IMG/VR virus record: IMGVR_UViG_3300042505_001173
Coordinates: 1-64,000 of that record
Source of the DNA: a virus
Direction: 5' to 3' (one strand)
DNA length: 64,000 nucleotides
The notes beneath the pieces are model-generated. The model was not told the origin of the DNA, did no database searches, and worked only from the letters and a program-made list of their open reading frames with translations. Below are positions 53,601-61,245 of this stretch, one piece after another. The first letter of the stretch is position 1, and each line of letters opens with the position of its first letter. Position numbers and translations under genes: made by a program.

Positions 53601-55354
53601 TTATCAAAAATATCTATAGGTTTCACTACATCATCGATAAATGCTTCGACATCCGTGACATTAGCGGTAGATGTAAAATGATCTACGATTTTTAATGTAA
53701 TAGTTTCTGTAACTTTTGCAGATGTACCAGTACTATCTTTTACTGAAAACACATACGGTTTATCAGTAGCAGCAGTAGCTGTACCAATTAAGGAGCATTT
53801 GGTAGCTGTAGTTGCTAATGATAACCCCGGTGGTAATAACGGATCAACAAAAAATGTATATGGTGGAATTCCTAATTCAGCACTTAAAATTTCTACACCA
53901 GTTGTAAGCGCTGAAGTATCACCTACATACATTTCATATGATTTAAGTGTAGCGAGAGATGTAGCTGCTACTGCATCTGATACATTAAATGTAATTGGAA
54001 CGAAACCGTTCGCAACCGTATTTGTTGTATCAATTGCATCAAGTGTAAATTCATGAGCACCAATTGGTAAACCGGTAGTGGTACCTATCTGACCTGTTGC
54101 AGCTGTTAATGTTACACCAGTAGGTAAAGATGTGCTAGTTGTTATTACTCCTGCACCGTTTGTGTATTGATATTGTACCAATCTAAATGTATATGGTGGT
54201 ACACCGTACACACCTTTAAACGGTGTGCGTGAAATCGGTTTAAGTTGAACCGCATCGTACGAGGTTTGAGGTAACCCAGTTGATAGCGTATCTAGTGGTT
54301 CTACAGCAAAATGTAAATATGCATTTATCTTAACATTAGCTATTTTAGATGCAATCGCATCAGTTGAATCTTTAACTGAAACTTTAAGTGTACCAGAATA
54401 TTCTTTTAAATCGGGTACCGGTACCCCACCCACCAATTTTGTTGCAGTACCACCCACGTATGTACCGGATATGCTACCTGTCGTAGCGTTTAGTGCAAGT
54501 CCTTCTGGTGTTGTATCTTTTTGCGCTTCCGGAGTGAAAAAAGTGTAAGGTGGTGTACCTGCGACCACACTTGAAAAGGACTGAAAGTTTACAGATAGCG
54601 GTATCACACCTGTAATAGTATAATCAGCTGATTCAGACGGCACTGCAATGATTAAATCAATGATATCAAAATTAACGATAGTATGGTTAGCTACTTTAGT
54701 ACCATAAAAATCTTCAACTGCTATTTCAACTGGTGATGTAATCGGTAAAACTTCTGTCTGTGAAGCATCAGTAAATGTTCTTTTTGTATCTGTAGCGATC
54801 CCTGTTAGTGTTCCAGTCGTTTGGTCAAGAATAACACCAGGGGGTAAAGTTCCAGCAGCTACCGAATATACATACGGTGGTCTACCACCGGTTATACTCG
54901 TAAATAAAGAAACATTAGCTGAAACACTATTTACAACACCTACAACTTTATTATTTGCAGTGTTCACAGCAACTAAATCATTAAGAACAATAAAAGTTAA
55001 AGTACTTTTTTTATAAGCTTTTCTATTTCTTGAATCACGTACAGCGATTCTACATACAACACTAAAAATTAATGCACTTACAACAGTTGTAGCTGTAGGT
55101 GTCCCTGTAATTTGACCTGTTGTTTGGTTAAGTGATAACCCAGCTGGTAATGGCGCGCCAGTAGGGTCAACAAAATACTCATAATATGTAGCTCCTGTTT
55201 CAGAATCTCTAAATGGTATACCGTTAAGACCTGTAACAGGTGTAAACGGTGTAATAGGAGTATTTGTTTTACATGTTACTGTATTGTCTGTTATTATGGC
55301 ATATGTTGCCTTAATATTTTTATTTCGAAACTTTAATGCGGATGGTAGTGGCAT
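50621..55354 (-). CDS. Giant putative-Ig-repeat adhesin with polyglycine end (B1)
   Basis: A 1577-residue paralogue of 41520-46100. The opening 'TPITPFTPVTGLNGIPF' and the first domains match the other copy. About ten putative-Ig modules follow with 'PLPAGLSLNQTTGQITGTPT' and 'GGVPPYTINF' type turns. The C-terminal 350 residues contain glycine-rich segments ('FISGGGGGGGAGGDGW', 'GLGGGGGGGMGGTGGNGG') separated by an aromatic insert ('YRLYYDMYAYPAKTWDF'). The insert differs entirely from the one in B2, as expected for variable receptor-contact loops. It lies 89 bases after gene A1. Receptor binding is inferred from the gp38-like end. Confidence 0.83.
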   Translation of the reverse strand: MPLPSALKFRNKNIKATYAIITDNTVTCKTNTPITPFTPVTGLNGIPFRDSETGATYYEYFVDPTGAPLPAGLSLNQTTGQITGTPTATTVVSALIFSVVCRIAVRDSRNRKAYKKSTLTFIVLNDLVAVNTANNKVVGVVNSVSANVSLFTSITGGRPPYVYSVAAGTLPPGVILDQTTGTLTGIATDTKRTFTDASQTEVLPITSPVEIAVEDFYGTKVANHTIVNFDIIDLIIAVPSESADYTITGVIPLSVNFQSFSSVVAGTPPYTFFTPEAQKDTTPEGLALNATTGSISGTYVGGTATKLVGGVPVPDLKEYSGTLKVSVKDSTDAIASKIANVKINAYLHFAVEPLDTLSTGLPQTSYDAVQLKPISRTPFKGVYGVPPYTFRLVQYQYTNGAGVITTSTSLPTGVTLTAATGQIGTTTGLPIGAHEFTLDAIDTTNTVANGFVPITFNVSDAVAATSLATLKSYEMYVGDTSALTTGVEILSAELGIPPYTFFVDPLLPPGLSLATTATKCSLIGTATAATDKPYVFSVKDSTGTSAKVTETITLKIVDHFTSTANVTDVEAFIDDVVKPIDIFDNITGGYPPYTATLLSGTLRPELTIVPMGYQYYDTAQSKNITTTVPQIWGNIMVTGAGTAIPILGSFHKYGYASTDTYTFKITDSRGNESPNIVTINYKIYKKLRGTATRIPPIVTGIAQFTNVSFNPVVPVGGIPPYTINFTPSITDFTKKPPIKTTLPKLGLKTIQPGTIAGVPSAGYKGTLYYYMSDSVGSRTDNIPVKFNITPKISAVAYSAPLEVLYVRGFDKFEITDKTGASPVVTTDTVLKIPFFKSVTGGAVPYVYFESNSTGVAAPTSSLPTGLFIDTFGNLNGDSSSRPAVYATNTVYCSVADNNLVSGGEASAIKLTICDEFSTTLVDNLSENAAAVTSFNLNKSNSSVVFLTGGVFNRFSLVRGKNGSGRYSYMFDLTTPSVDNVLDYFQINGSTGAINLKPSAGGSSFANTLDVTMGIKVTDTFTEIVKVVSNVLRLKVINPMTMSVISTTVSYEKDSIHTNDPVFALSGGSGEYDFVSIKGPANETVLPGSLTFTNTSATTPAGCLTGSADAIAEAKDYVVKYKDRVYNTIMSATVRFSITSDYVIIPVARSVSTSGKTITLANIQIASALSYAQLLSTPIKIRIDIEGEVRSTSVNAPALTINLASGLNSATTIKVFTKSGNIIGCGGKGGIRSSTNSALLNGEGGGVALKLNTGDLVVEVESLPGTFISGGGGGGGAGGDGWTLVEGQTMSVYQLESGVAQIQKLIASGSTQIWSPQGWANDQNRISQYIDVQYERRVNQNSLAYLGQFGKESYILPDPNRPTDPNYRLYYDMYAYPAKTWDFEGGTGFTPQTRKTKLVIWQGSAGGNGFGHPTANSNNGAPGTVSTASAAPIVESLPTNNLTRMLASEWSALISQSPAIVGDGVLIMDAVSYHEITPATPGSEATPGNPGTSPDVTTLTKPYRYAAGLGGGGGGGMGGTGGNGGSASSLPEGVVVPGGVTYLGNGGLGGVSGPAILTTAATDIPTLVTPSLVYGDVY

Positions 55355-55410
55355 ATATTAACACCTAGGCAAAATAAATCATAAATTCAATCACTATATT
55401 TAATTATGTA

Positions 55411-55434
55411 GGGTACAGGTTTAAACCTGTACCC
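55411..55434. terminator. Perfect 24-bp palindrome
   Basis: GGGTACAGGTTT joined directly to its exact complement lies nine bases after the stop at 55444. It could form a strong hairpin ending the upstream fibre transcript; the T run is poor, so RNA processing or partial termination is possible. Confidence 0.55.
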
Positions 55435-55443
55435 TCATTAACC

Positions 55444-58400
55444 TTAAGGGAATGCTTGACCGCTACATACACCATAAATTTTTGTACCATCTCCAAAAAA
55501 TGAGAAGATGTCAGTTGTACCAGCAAGTGATGTCGGTACAGGAACAATATTACTTTCCCAACTAATAGTACCACTCCAAGTAATCGTATGTGCACCTGAA
55601 TATTTCACAACAACTGATACACTTTTACCGGTAAATGCGCTAGCAGCAGGTAATGTGATAGTAACATTAGCCGTAGTTGATAATATTTGCATAGATCCTT
55701 GAGTTGGATCTAACGCCCATGTAGTTGAATTGGTATTGTATATATTTTCAACAATTCCACCTGGTATTACAACAGAATTATCACTCTGTACAATTAAAGC
55801 TGGTATAGGATCTTTAGCTCCATTTTTTGTAGAACTAATTACCAATCTACTACCGTGCGCTGTTACAGACCAATCTTCAGTACTGTAAGCTTCAATTAAT
55901 GTACTTACATATTCAGTAGCTCCATCCCACCCACCTAATTTAACAGATCCTAATAATGTACCAGTTGGGTTGGTTGGTTTAGTAGCTGCTGGAGTGACAG
56001 GCGAAGGACTTGAAAATAATTGAACACTTGCACCTGATGTCGCTGACGCTGTTGGGTTATACACTGTTAACGCAGCTGTAGTATTTGTTGTTACCGCTTC
56101 CAATACAACTTTTTCAGTTTTTAATGTGGAACTAGTTTTATCATATGTAAATTTAGTATCTTCAGATAATGTTCCACCTGATGAAATAATAACTGATTTA
56201 TCCGCAAATGTTGAAACCGTTGTAGGACCAACAGCTTTATCATCTACATATTTTTTTGTTACTAACGCTGCATCTTTTCCATTTAAATCTGTTAATGTGA
56301 AACCGGTAGCATACTCTAAAACTTGTTTAGGTTTAGATGTTGATGTATTATCAAATACAGTTCCTAATTGTAAGTAATTAGAATCAGCGTATTTTTTAGT
56401 AGTGTAATAATAATCAAAATCAGCAGCTGGTACACCTACTGCGCCAATATTATTGTTCAAGTCTGAACTATACGCACTACCTAATGTTTTTAAATTAGCT
56501 GAAATACGATATTCATTATGTGGAGTATCATATGTTACATTTCGTAACGATACAGCTGTACCAGTTAATAACAAAGGTTCAACAACTGTAAATCCAACAG
56601 GGGTACCACCCGTTGATCCAATTGAAGCGTAGTGCGTATCAGCAAAATGTTTAGTTACGAAATAATTATCGTAATCAGCTGGAACTTTACCAACCTCTTT
56701 ATTGATATTATTATCATTATCGGAACTTAAAATATGTTTTTTAGTTTGAATGTTTACATCAAAATCATATCTATCATTAGCGTTATCTAATGTAATGTGA
56801 GGTAACGTTAACACACCACTTGAATCTACATTGAAAGGTGCACTAACTTTAACACCTCCTAATACAGTAGGTGACGATACAGGTAACGTGTACGAACTAG
56901 AAGATTTGACATAATTAGCATCAGCGAAATGTTTAGTTATGAAATATTTGTCATAATCAGTTACAGCTTTTAATGGATCGCTAAAGATTTTATTATCAAT
57001 ATGATCACTGTACGAAAACTCACCAGATTTGATAGCTGCAGCAAATACATATTCAGCTGGGGCTGCTAATACAGGAGGTGTGGCCGTCGGGTTAGCAGTG
57101 ACAGGTGCAGTATATGTAATTTGAGGTAACGATAACACGCCTGTGTTACTCATATCAAATGGCGTACCCACTTTAATGCCACCTAACGTGGTATTGTTAG
57201 CTGCTAGTAATGCGTATGGGTTAGTACCACCTGCACCTCCCCCACCTATAGCTGCATAATGAGTGTCTGCAAATTTCTTGGTTATAAAATACTTGTCGTA
57301 ATTTTTAGATACGTCTAAACCGATAGTGTTGTTATCGTCGTCACTGTAAATCCACTTCAGTGATTTAATAGCTGCATCGACTGTATATTCAGCTGGAGCT
57401 GCTAATACAGGAGGTGTGGCCGTCGGGTTAGCAGTTACCTCACTAGTGAATGCAAATTTTTGCAATTGCAATACACCTGTAGCATCAACAGCAAACGGTT
57501 TCGCAATCATTATTCCACCGACAACCGTAGCGGTAGCTATTGAAGTAGATGAACCACCAGGTACACCTGGTGTACCAATTGCCGAGTAACGCGCATCTGC
57601 GTAATTTTTAGTGATGAAATAACCATCGTAAAAATTTGCTGGTTTAGTTGTATCAGCATCGACAGTATTGTGTACATCGGTACTATATAAAGCGTTACCT
57701 GATTTAATAGCAGCTGTAAAATTATATTCTGATTTAGCTGAATCGTAAGCAACCTTAGCTAAAGATAAAACACCTGTCGCTGAAATTGTTAATGGGTCAC
57801 CAACTTTAACACCGCCCATGGTACCAACTGAAGCTGTAGGTAAAACGTATGTACCTCCCCCACCGGAGCCCCCACTTAATTTCACGAATTTACTTTCTGC
57901 GTAATGTTTCGTAATATAATATGAATCGTAATATGTAGATGGTTTTGAGTTATCTGCATCCACCAAACCGTCTTGTTCAGAACTATACAATGATTTCTGG
58001 GTCAATAAGTTCGCATTTATTGTATATTCAACTTTAGATGAGTTGTATGTTTGCCCAGCTAATGATAATTCACCGGTTGTAGCATTTGTTGTAAACGGAG
58101 CACCAACTTTAATACCACCTAATACAGTACTTGTTGCGATAGCTAATGGTCCACTACTACCACCCGCACCTAACGACGCGTAATGATCATCTGCATATTT
58201 TTTTGTAACGAAATAGTTATCGTAATCAGTGATTGGTCTTGTGATATCTACACCAATATTATTATCAACAGTAGAGCTATATGCTTCACCGGTAACTTTT
58301 AGGTTTGTAGAAAAATCATATTGGGCAGGAATTGATGGATCCGTAGCAGTAGCAGGTACAAAAATTCTATACTCTACATCTTCCAATGATATATCACCTA

Positions 58401-59430
58401 ACCCGTTTACAATGAATGGACGTTGTGGTCTAAAGCCGCCTAATACTAAACTTGTTGCAACAGGTAATGGACCTCCACTACCGGTTATCGTCGACCATCC
58501 AATAGTACCATTACCATCAGTGCAGGTTAACACTTGGTTGATAGCACCTTTGCTCCAACTTGCAGAGGTTCCATCGTATGCCAATATACCTTTAGTAGGT
58601 GTTGCTGTTGGTACCCAGCTAGGTGAAGATCTATTGGTTTCCCAACTCAACGAACCAGCTGAATCAGTACAGGTTAATACTTGGTTAGCAGAACTGCTTT
58701 TACTCCATACGGTATTGGTTCCATCATATGCAAATACACCTTTAGTTGGTGAACTTGTTGGGAACCATACCGGTAGTGAACTACCACCGCTACCTCCGCT
58801 ACCTAACCCAGCATAATGTTCATCGGCGTATTTTTTAGTAATGAAATATTTGTTAAATGTAGTTGCTGGAACACTAGGTGTTGGAGCAATATAGTTATAA
58901 TCATCGTAGCTATAGATATCGCCAGACATCATTAAATTGGCATCAATGGTGTACCTTGCTGATGACGGTGGTGTCACAGCTGCAGGCGCATAAGTGACAC
59001 CCTTCATGGTTAATGCACCTGATGATGGAACCATAAATGCGCCACCGGTTTTAATGACGCCAGCGGTTGAATCAGTTGCTAACGAAAGTGTAGGTGTGCT
59101 TCCACTACCGCCTGAACCTACCGCTGTCCAAACGTTACCGGTTGATGAAGGTGTAAAAACTTTTAATAATCTGGTGCCTGTATCAAACCACAATTGACCT
59201 ACTGTTGGGTTAGTAGGTGGTACGTTTCTACTGAAATTTTCTAACAGTCTTACTAAATTTGTTTGAAGGTCCTCACCGTACGTTATACTATATTTGCCGA
59301 ATAGAGATAAAGAAGTGGAGGTTTTATTTGTGGATCTTTCACTAATTGCGAAAGGAGGCTTATAAAAATACCCTGCAGTGGTAGAGTCATCACTCGAACT
59401 AAATTTTATAATATAATCGTTTATTGCCAT
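55444..59430 (-). CDS. Long tail-fibre protein with 'GQLWFDT' module and YADxHY repeats (A1)
   Basis: A 1328-residue fibre. I chose the ATG at 59430 ('MAINDYIIKFSSSDD'), which fits the shared module start; an in-frame ATG at 59511 would add an unlike hydrophobic stretch and run across the late promoter. Eight YDxYFxTKKYADxHY modules and one degenerate copy are spaced about 100 residues apart. The insert 'PTATPPVLAAPAEY' occurs twice as a near-identical DNA repeat. The C-terminal 'LLGSVKLGGWDGATEY' and 'FFGDGTKIYGVCSGQAFP' match A2. It is the first gene of the large late cluster and lies 33 bases after a late-type promoter. Confidence 0.85.
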   Translation of the reverse strand: MAINDYIIKFSSSDDSTTAGYFYKPPFAISERSTNKTSTSLSLFGKYSITYGEDLQTNLVRLLENFSRNVPPTNPTVGQLWFDTGTRLLKVFTPSSTGNVWTAVGSGGSGSTPTLSLATDSTAGVIKTGGAFMVPSSGALTMKGVTYAPAAVTPPSSARYTIDANLMMSGDIYSYDDYNYIAPTPSVPATTFNKYFITKKYADEHYAGLGSGGSGGSSLPVWFPTSSPTKGVFAYDGTNTVWSKSSSANQVLTCTDSAGSLSWETNRSSPSWVPTATPTKGILAYDGTSASWSKGAINQVLTCTDGNGTIGWSTITGSGGPLPVATSLVLGGFRPQRPFIVNGLGDISLEDVEYRIFVPATATDPSIPAQYDFSTNLKVTGEAYSSTVDNNIGVDITRPITDYDNYFVTKKYADDHYASLGAGGSSGPLAIATSTVLGGIKVGAPFTTNATTGELSLAGQTYNSSKVEYTINANLLTQKSLYSSEQDGLVDADNSKPSTYYDSYYITKHYAESKFVKLSGGSGGGGTYVLPTASVGTMGGVKVGDPLTISATGVLSLAKVAYDSAKSEYNFTAAIKSGNALYSTDVHNTVDADTTKPANFYDGYFITKNYADARYSAIGTPGVPGGSSTSIATATVVGGIMIAKPFAVDATGVLQLQKFAFTSEVTANPTATPPVLAAPAEYTVDAAIKSLKWIYSDDDNNTIGLDVSKNYDKYFITKKFADTHYAAIGGGGAGGTNPYALLAANNTTLGGIKVGTPFDMSNTGVLSLPQITYTAPVTANPTATPPVLAAPAEYVFAAAIKSGEFSYSDHIDNKIFSDPLKAVTDYDKYFITKHFADANYVKSSSSYTLPVSSPTVLGGVKVSAPFNVDSSGVLTLPHITLDNANDRYDFDVNIQTKKHILSSDNDNNINKEVGKVPADYDNYFVTKHFADTHYASIGSTGGTPVGFTVVEPLLLTGTAVSLRNVTYDTPHNEYRISANLKTLGSAYSSDLNNNIGAVGVPAADFDYYYTTKKYADSNYLQLGTVFDNTSTSKPKQVLEYATGFTLTDLNGKDAALVTKKYVDDKAVGPTTVSTFADKSVIISSGGTLSEDTKFTYDKTSSTLKTEKVVLEAVTTNTTAALTVYNPTASATSGASVQLFSSPSPVTPAATKPTNPTGTLLGSVKLGGWDGATEYVSTLIEAYSTEDWSVTAHGSRLVISSTKNGAKDPIPALIVQSDNSVVIPGGIVENIYNTNSTTWALDPTQGSMQILSTTANVTITLPAASAFTGKSVSVVVKYSGAHTITWSGTISWESNIVPVPTSLAGTTDIFSFFGDGTKIYGVCSGQAFP
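57051..57435 (-). repeat. Pair of near-identical direct repeats inside fibre A1
   Basis: A block of about 48 bases (57051-57098 and 57387-57435) is almost identical in two adjacent fibre modules, while the sequence around it has diverged. This points to recent intragenic copying. Confidence 0.85.
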
Positions 59431-59462
59431 AGTATTGTTCGTATATGAGGTGAATAATACAG

Positions 59463-59470
59463 TATTTATG
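59463..59470 (-). promoter_or_regulatory. Late-type promoter (CATAAATA)
   Basis: One base off the late octamer, 33 bases before the ATG at 59430; same variant as at 28040-28047. Confidence 0.6.
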
Positions 59471-59503
59471 ATGAGATATATTATATAACAATAGCACAAA
59501 GGT

Positions 59504-59531
59504 ATACCCAAGGTGTTGATTCCTTGGGTAT
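59504..59531. terminator. Hairpin terminator of the chaperone/replication unit
   Basis: A 10-bp stem (ATACCCAAGG/CCTTGGGTAT) with an eight-base loop lies six bases after the 48-codon gene and before the late promoter of the fibre cluster. Confidence 0.75.
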
Positions 59532-59536
59532 TTTAT

Positions 59537-59683
59537 TTACTTGTAAATAATTCGATAGTTAGATACTATCAATTTATAAGGTGCTGAAATTCCAATATTT
59601 GAACTGTTTAGCATCTTCCAATTATCGTATTTACCTTGTATCTTTGATTTATATTTTGGTAACCACGTAACTGAATACATCAT
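59537..59683 (-). CDS. Small basic protein coupled to the GroES-like gene (48 residues)
   Basis: 'MMYSVTWLPKYKSKIQGKYD' continues to 'IVSNYRIIYK'. It is basic and aromatic, with no membrane segment. Its ATG overlaps the stop of the co-chaperonin gene (ATGA), and a hairpin terminator follows its stop, so it looks like a genuine last gene of the unit. Function unknown; short basic proteins of this sort often bind nucleic acid, but nothing specific is seen. Confidence 0.6.
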   Translation of the reverse strand: MMYSVTWLPKYKSKIQGKYDNWKMLNSSNIGISAPYKLIVSNYRIIYK

Positions 59684-59973
59684 TCTGGCTTTTCCACGAG
59701 CATTACTTGATCTTCAGTAGTCATCCAGAACTCTACACCTTCGTGTTTATGACCTTCAGTCCATCGTAACGCTTCAATCAAGATTCTATCACCTACCTCA
59801 ATGTATTTTACTCCATCGCCAATGGACATCACTTTGCCCCATCTAGGAGACTCTAAATCATGGTGTAGACTAGTAAAAACAATACCACCTGCTGATACGT
59901 TGTTAAAACCTACTTTACCGTGGTCATCATCAAATGCAAATAATATTTTATCGTGAATAGTTCTAACCTTCAT
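59680..59973 (-). CDS. GroES-family co-chaperonin (T4 gp31-like role)
   Basis: A 97-residue protein. I chose the ATG at 59973, which has AAGGAG six bases upstream. 'MKVRTIHDKILFAF' matches the first strand of GroES. Residues 26-34 ('VSAGGIVFT') match the GroES mobile loop that binds GroEL. 'WGKVMSIGDG', 'VGDRILIEA' and 'TEDQVMLVE' complete the fold in the right order, and the length is that of GroES. T4-type phages use such a protein with host GroEL to fold the major capsid protein. It overlaps the upstream gene by 11 bases. Confidence 0.85.
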   Translation of the reverse strand: MKVRTIHDKILFAFDDDHGKVGFNNVSAGGIVFTSLHHDLESPRWGKVMSIGDGVKYIEVGDRILIEALRWTEGHKHEGVEFWMTTEDQVMLVEKPE

Positions 59974-60286
59974 TTTTAGCTCCTTTTTTAGCAGGTTTAG
60001 TTGTTTCTTCAACTGTTTCAGGTGTCGCAATCGTAATTTTGGGTGCTGTAGCAACTTTTGTATCTAATGATGTAGGTATTGTAACCGTAGTATTTGTATA
60101 TTCAGGTGTCCGCATAATACTCACATGAGATGGTATAGGGTCTCTAACTAGTATATTTGGATTGACAACTGTATTAGCGCTATCATTTGTCGTTACAGCT
60201 GCGGGCTGAACAGTTCCATAATCAGCCATAATTTTCATCATTTCAAAATCTACAAACTCACCTAATGCTGATTTTACCTTTGACAT
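59963..60286 (-). CDS. Hypothetical protein, 107 residues
   Basis: It starts 'MSKVKSALGEFVDFEMMK' with one short helix. A low-complexity Thr/Pro/Val-rich body follows ('TTVTIPTSLDTKVATAPK') and it ends in a basic 'KPAKKGAKNEG' tail, so most of it is probably unfolded. It lies two bases after the polymerase-like fragment and overlaps the GroES-like gene, whose ribosome site is inside its last codons. I do not recognise it. A DNA- or protein-binding linker role is possible from the basic tail. Confidence 0.6.
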   Translation of the reverse strand: MSKVKSALGEFVDFEMMKIMADYGTVQPAAVTTNDSANTVVNPNILVRDPIPSHVSIMRTPEYTNTTVTIPTSLDTKVATAPKITIATPETVEETTKPAKKGAKNEG

Positions 60287-60288
60287 AT

Positions 60289-60819
60289 CTAATTCCTTAA
60301 AAACTCATTAAAATCTAATTCGTACGTAACACTATCGATATCGTGAACACCGAGCAAATATAATATATAACTCGATACAGAACTACCTCGTCCAACTCCC
60401 CACACCACTTGTTTTTCTATAAAGTTATCAATGATATATACTAAGGTCTTCAATAGTGGTACTAACTCTAATTGGCTAAAAACTTTAAATTCAAATTGTA
60501 CACGTCTATGTCGTTCAACAAATTCAACTTCTGTTAAACTATCATCGACACCTGCTTGAACAAGTTTATCTGTTATATATTGTTTAATATCCATCGTATG
60601 ATACTTTGGTGGTATGTTCCACTCTAAATCAAAAACATCTAACTCGCGTTTAAGTTTAATTTTTTGATCAGCTAACACATTCTTATTAAATTTAACGATA
60701 TCATCAGTCATCTCAGTGACTGATAGTTTCGAATATTTAACCCACTTTAACACATCCTTTGGATGTATTTCAATAGTCCCATCATACCAAAGATCCCGGC
60801 TATTTAACACTGATTTCAT
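60289..60819 (-). CDS. Orphan fragment resembling DNA polymerase III alpha (DnaE)
   Basis: A 176-residue protein. Its last 40 residues ('VVWGVGRGSSVSSYILYLLG' then 'DIDSVTYELDFNEFLR') closely resemble the DnaE segment at the start of the polymerase palm ('VGPGRGSxAGSLVAYxLGIxDIDP...FERFLN'). The part before ('RVQFEFKVFSQLELVPLLKTLVYIIDNFI') fits the preceding DnaE helix. The PHP domain and the catalytic aspartates that normally follow are absent, so it cannot polymerise alone. It may be a structural relic or a clamp/replisome interaction piece. It overlaps the upstream gene by ATGA. Confidence 0.72.
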   Translation of the reverse strand: MKSVLNSRDLWYDGTIEIHPKDVLKWVKYSKLSVTEMTDDIVKFNKNVLADQKIKLKRELDVFDLEWNIPPKYHTMDIKQYITDKLVQAGVDDSLTEVEFVERHRRVQFEFKVFSQLELVPLLKTLVYIIDNFIEKQVVWGVGRGSSVSSYILYLLGVHDIDSVTYELDFNEFLRN

Positions 60820-61181
60820 ATGAATTCTGCTGCTTCGCCTGATGAGTACGCAATGACATCATTTGTACTAAATTGAGGTGCTTCAAACTGCTGAGGTTCA
60901 TAATATGTAGGTTGTTGAGCTTGTTCTTGGTACGTGACTGGTGGTACTGGATACGGTAGCTGATGGTTTGGATAAATCTGTGGCTGTTGTAACACTTCAT
61001 GAGTACTATCAGATCTATCATTAGCTTCATCTGATAGTAGTGCAATTTTAGATCTAATTCGTTCCCACTGGGTTTTATTTGGTACCCAACCAGACTCTTG
61101 CATATCTTCTACACCTGACATCCAACTTTTAAATTCATTAACGCTAAGTTGTAGGTTATTTTTTTTAGTAGGTTTTTTCAT
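60816..61181 (-). CDS. Hypothetical protein with Pro/Gln-rich region, 121 residues
   Basis: The N-terminal 60 residues ('LQLSVNEFKSWMSGVEDMQ', 'VPNKTQWERIRSKIALL') form a helical, folded-looking unit. Residues about 65-105 are low-complexity Pro/Gln/Tyr, and the end is acidic ('NDVIAYSSGEAAEFI'). Such a layout suggests an adaptor with a flexible tail, but I cannot name it. It is the first gene after a sigma70-type promoter (61210-61238), has a GAGGA ribosome site, and is coupled by ATGA to the DnaE-like gene. Confidence 0.65.
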   Translation of the reverse strand: MKKPTKKNNLQLSVNEFKSWMSGVEDMQESGWVPNKTQWERIRSKIALLSDEANDRSDSTHEVLQQPQIYPNHQLPYPVPPVTYQEQAQQPTYYEPQQFEAPQFSTNDVIAYSSGEAAEFI

Positions 61182-61209
61182 TTAACATCCTCAGTTAAAA
61201 ATATATGAT

Positions 61210-61238
61210 ATTATAATATTTAAATCATTATTTTTCAA
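61210..61238 (-). promoter_or_regulatory. Sigma70-type promoter (TTGAAA-N17-TATAAT), minus strand
   Basis: A -35 TTGAAA and a perfect -10 TATAAT with a 17-base spacer read toward the gene at 61181. It matches the plus-strand NAD+ operon promoter in both elements and spacing. Confidence 0.72.
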
Positions 61239-61245
61239 GGTATTT

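Noticed and set aside
60289-60819. Functional DNA polymerase III alpha subunit
   Set aside because: At 176 residues it lacks the catalytic aspartates and the PHP, thumb and finger domains.
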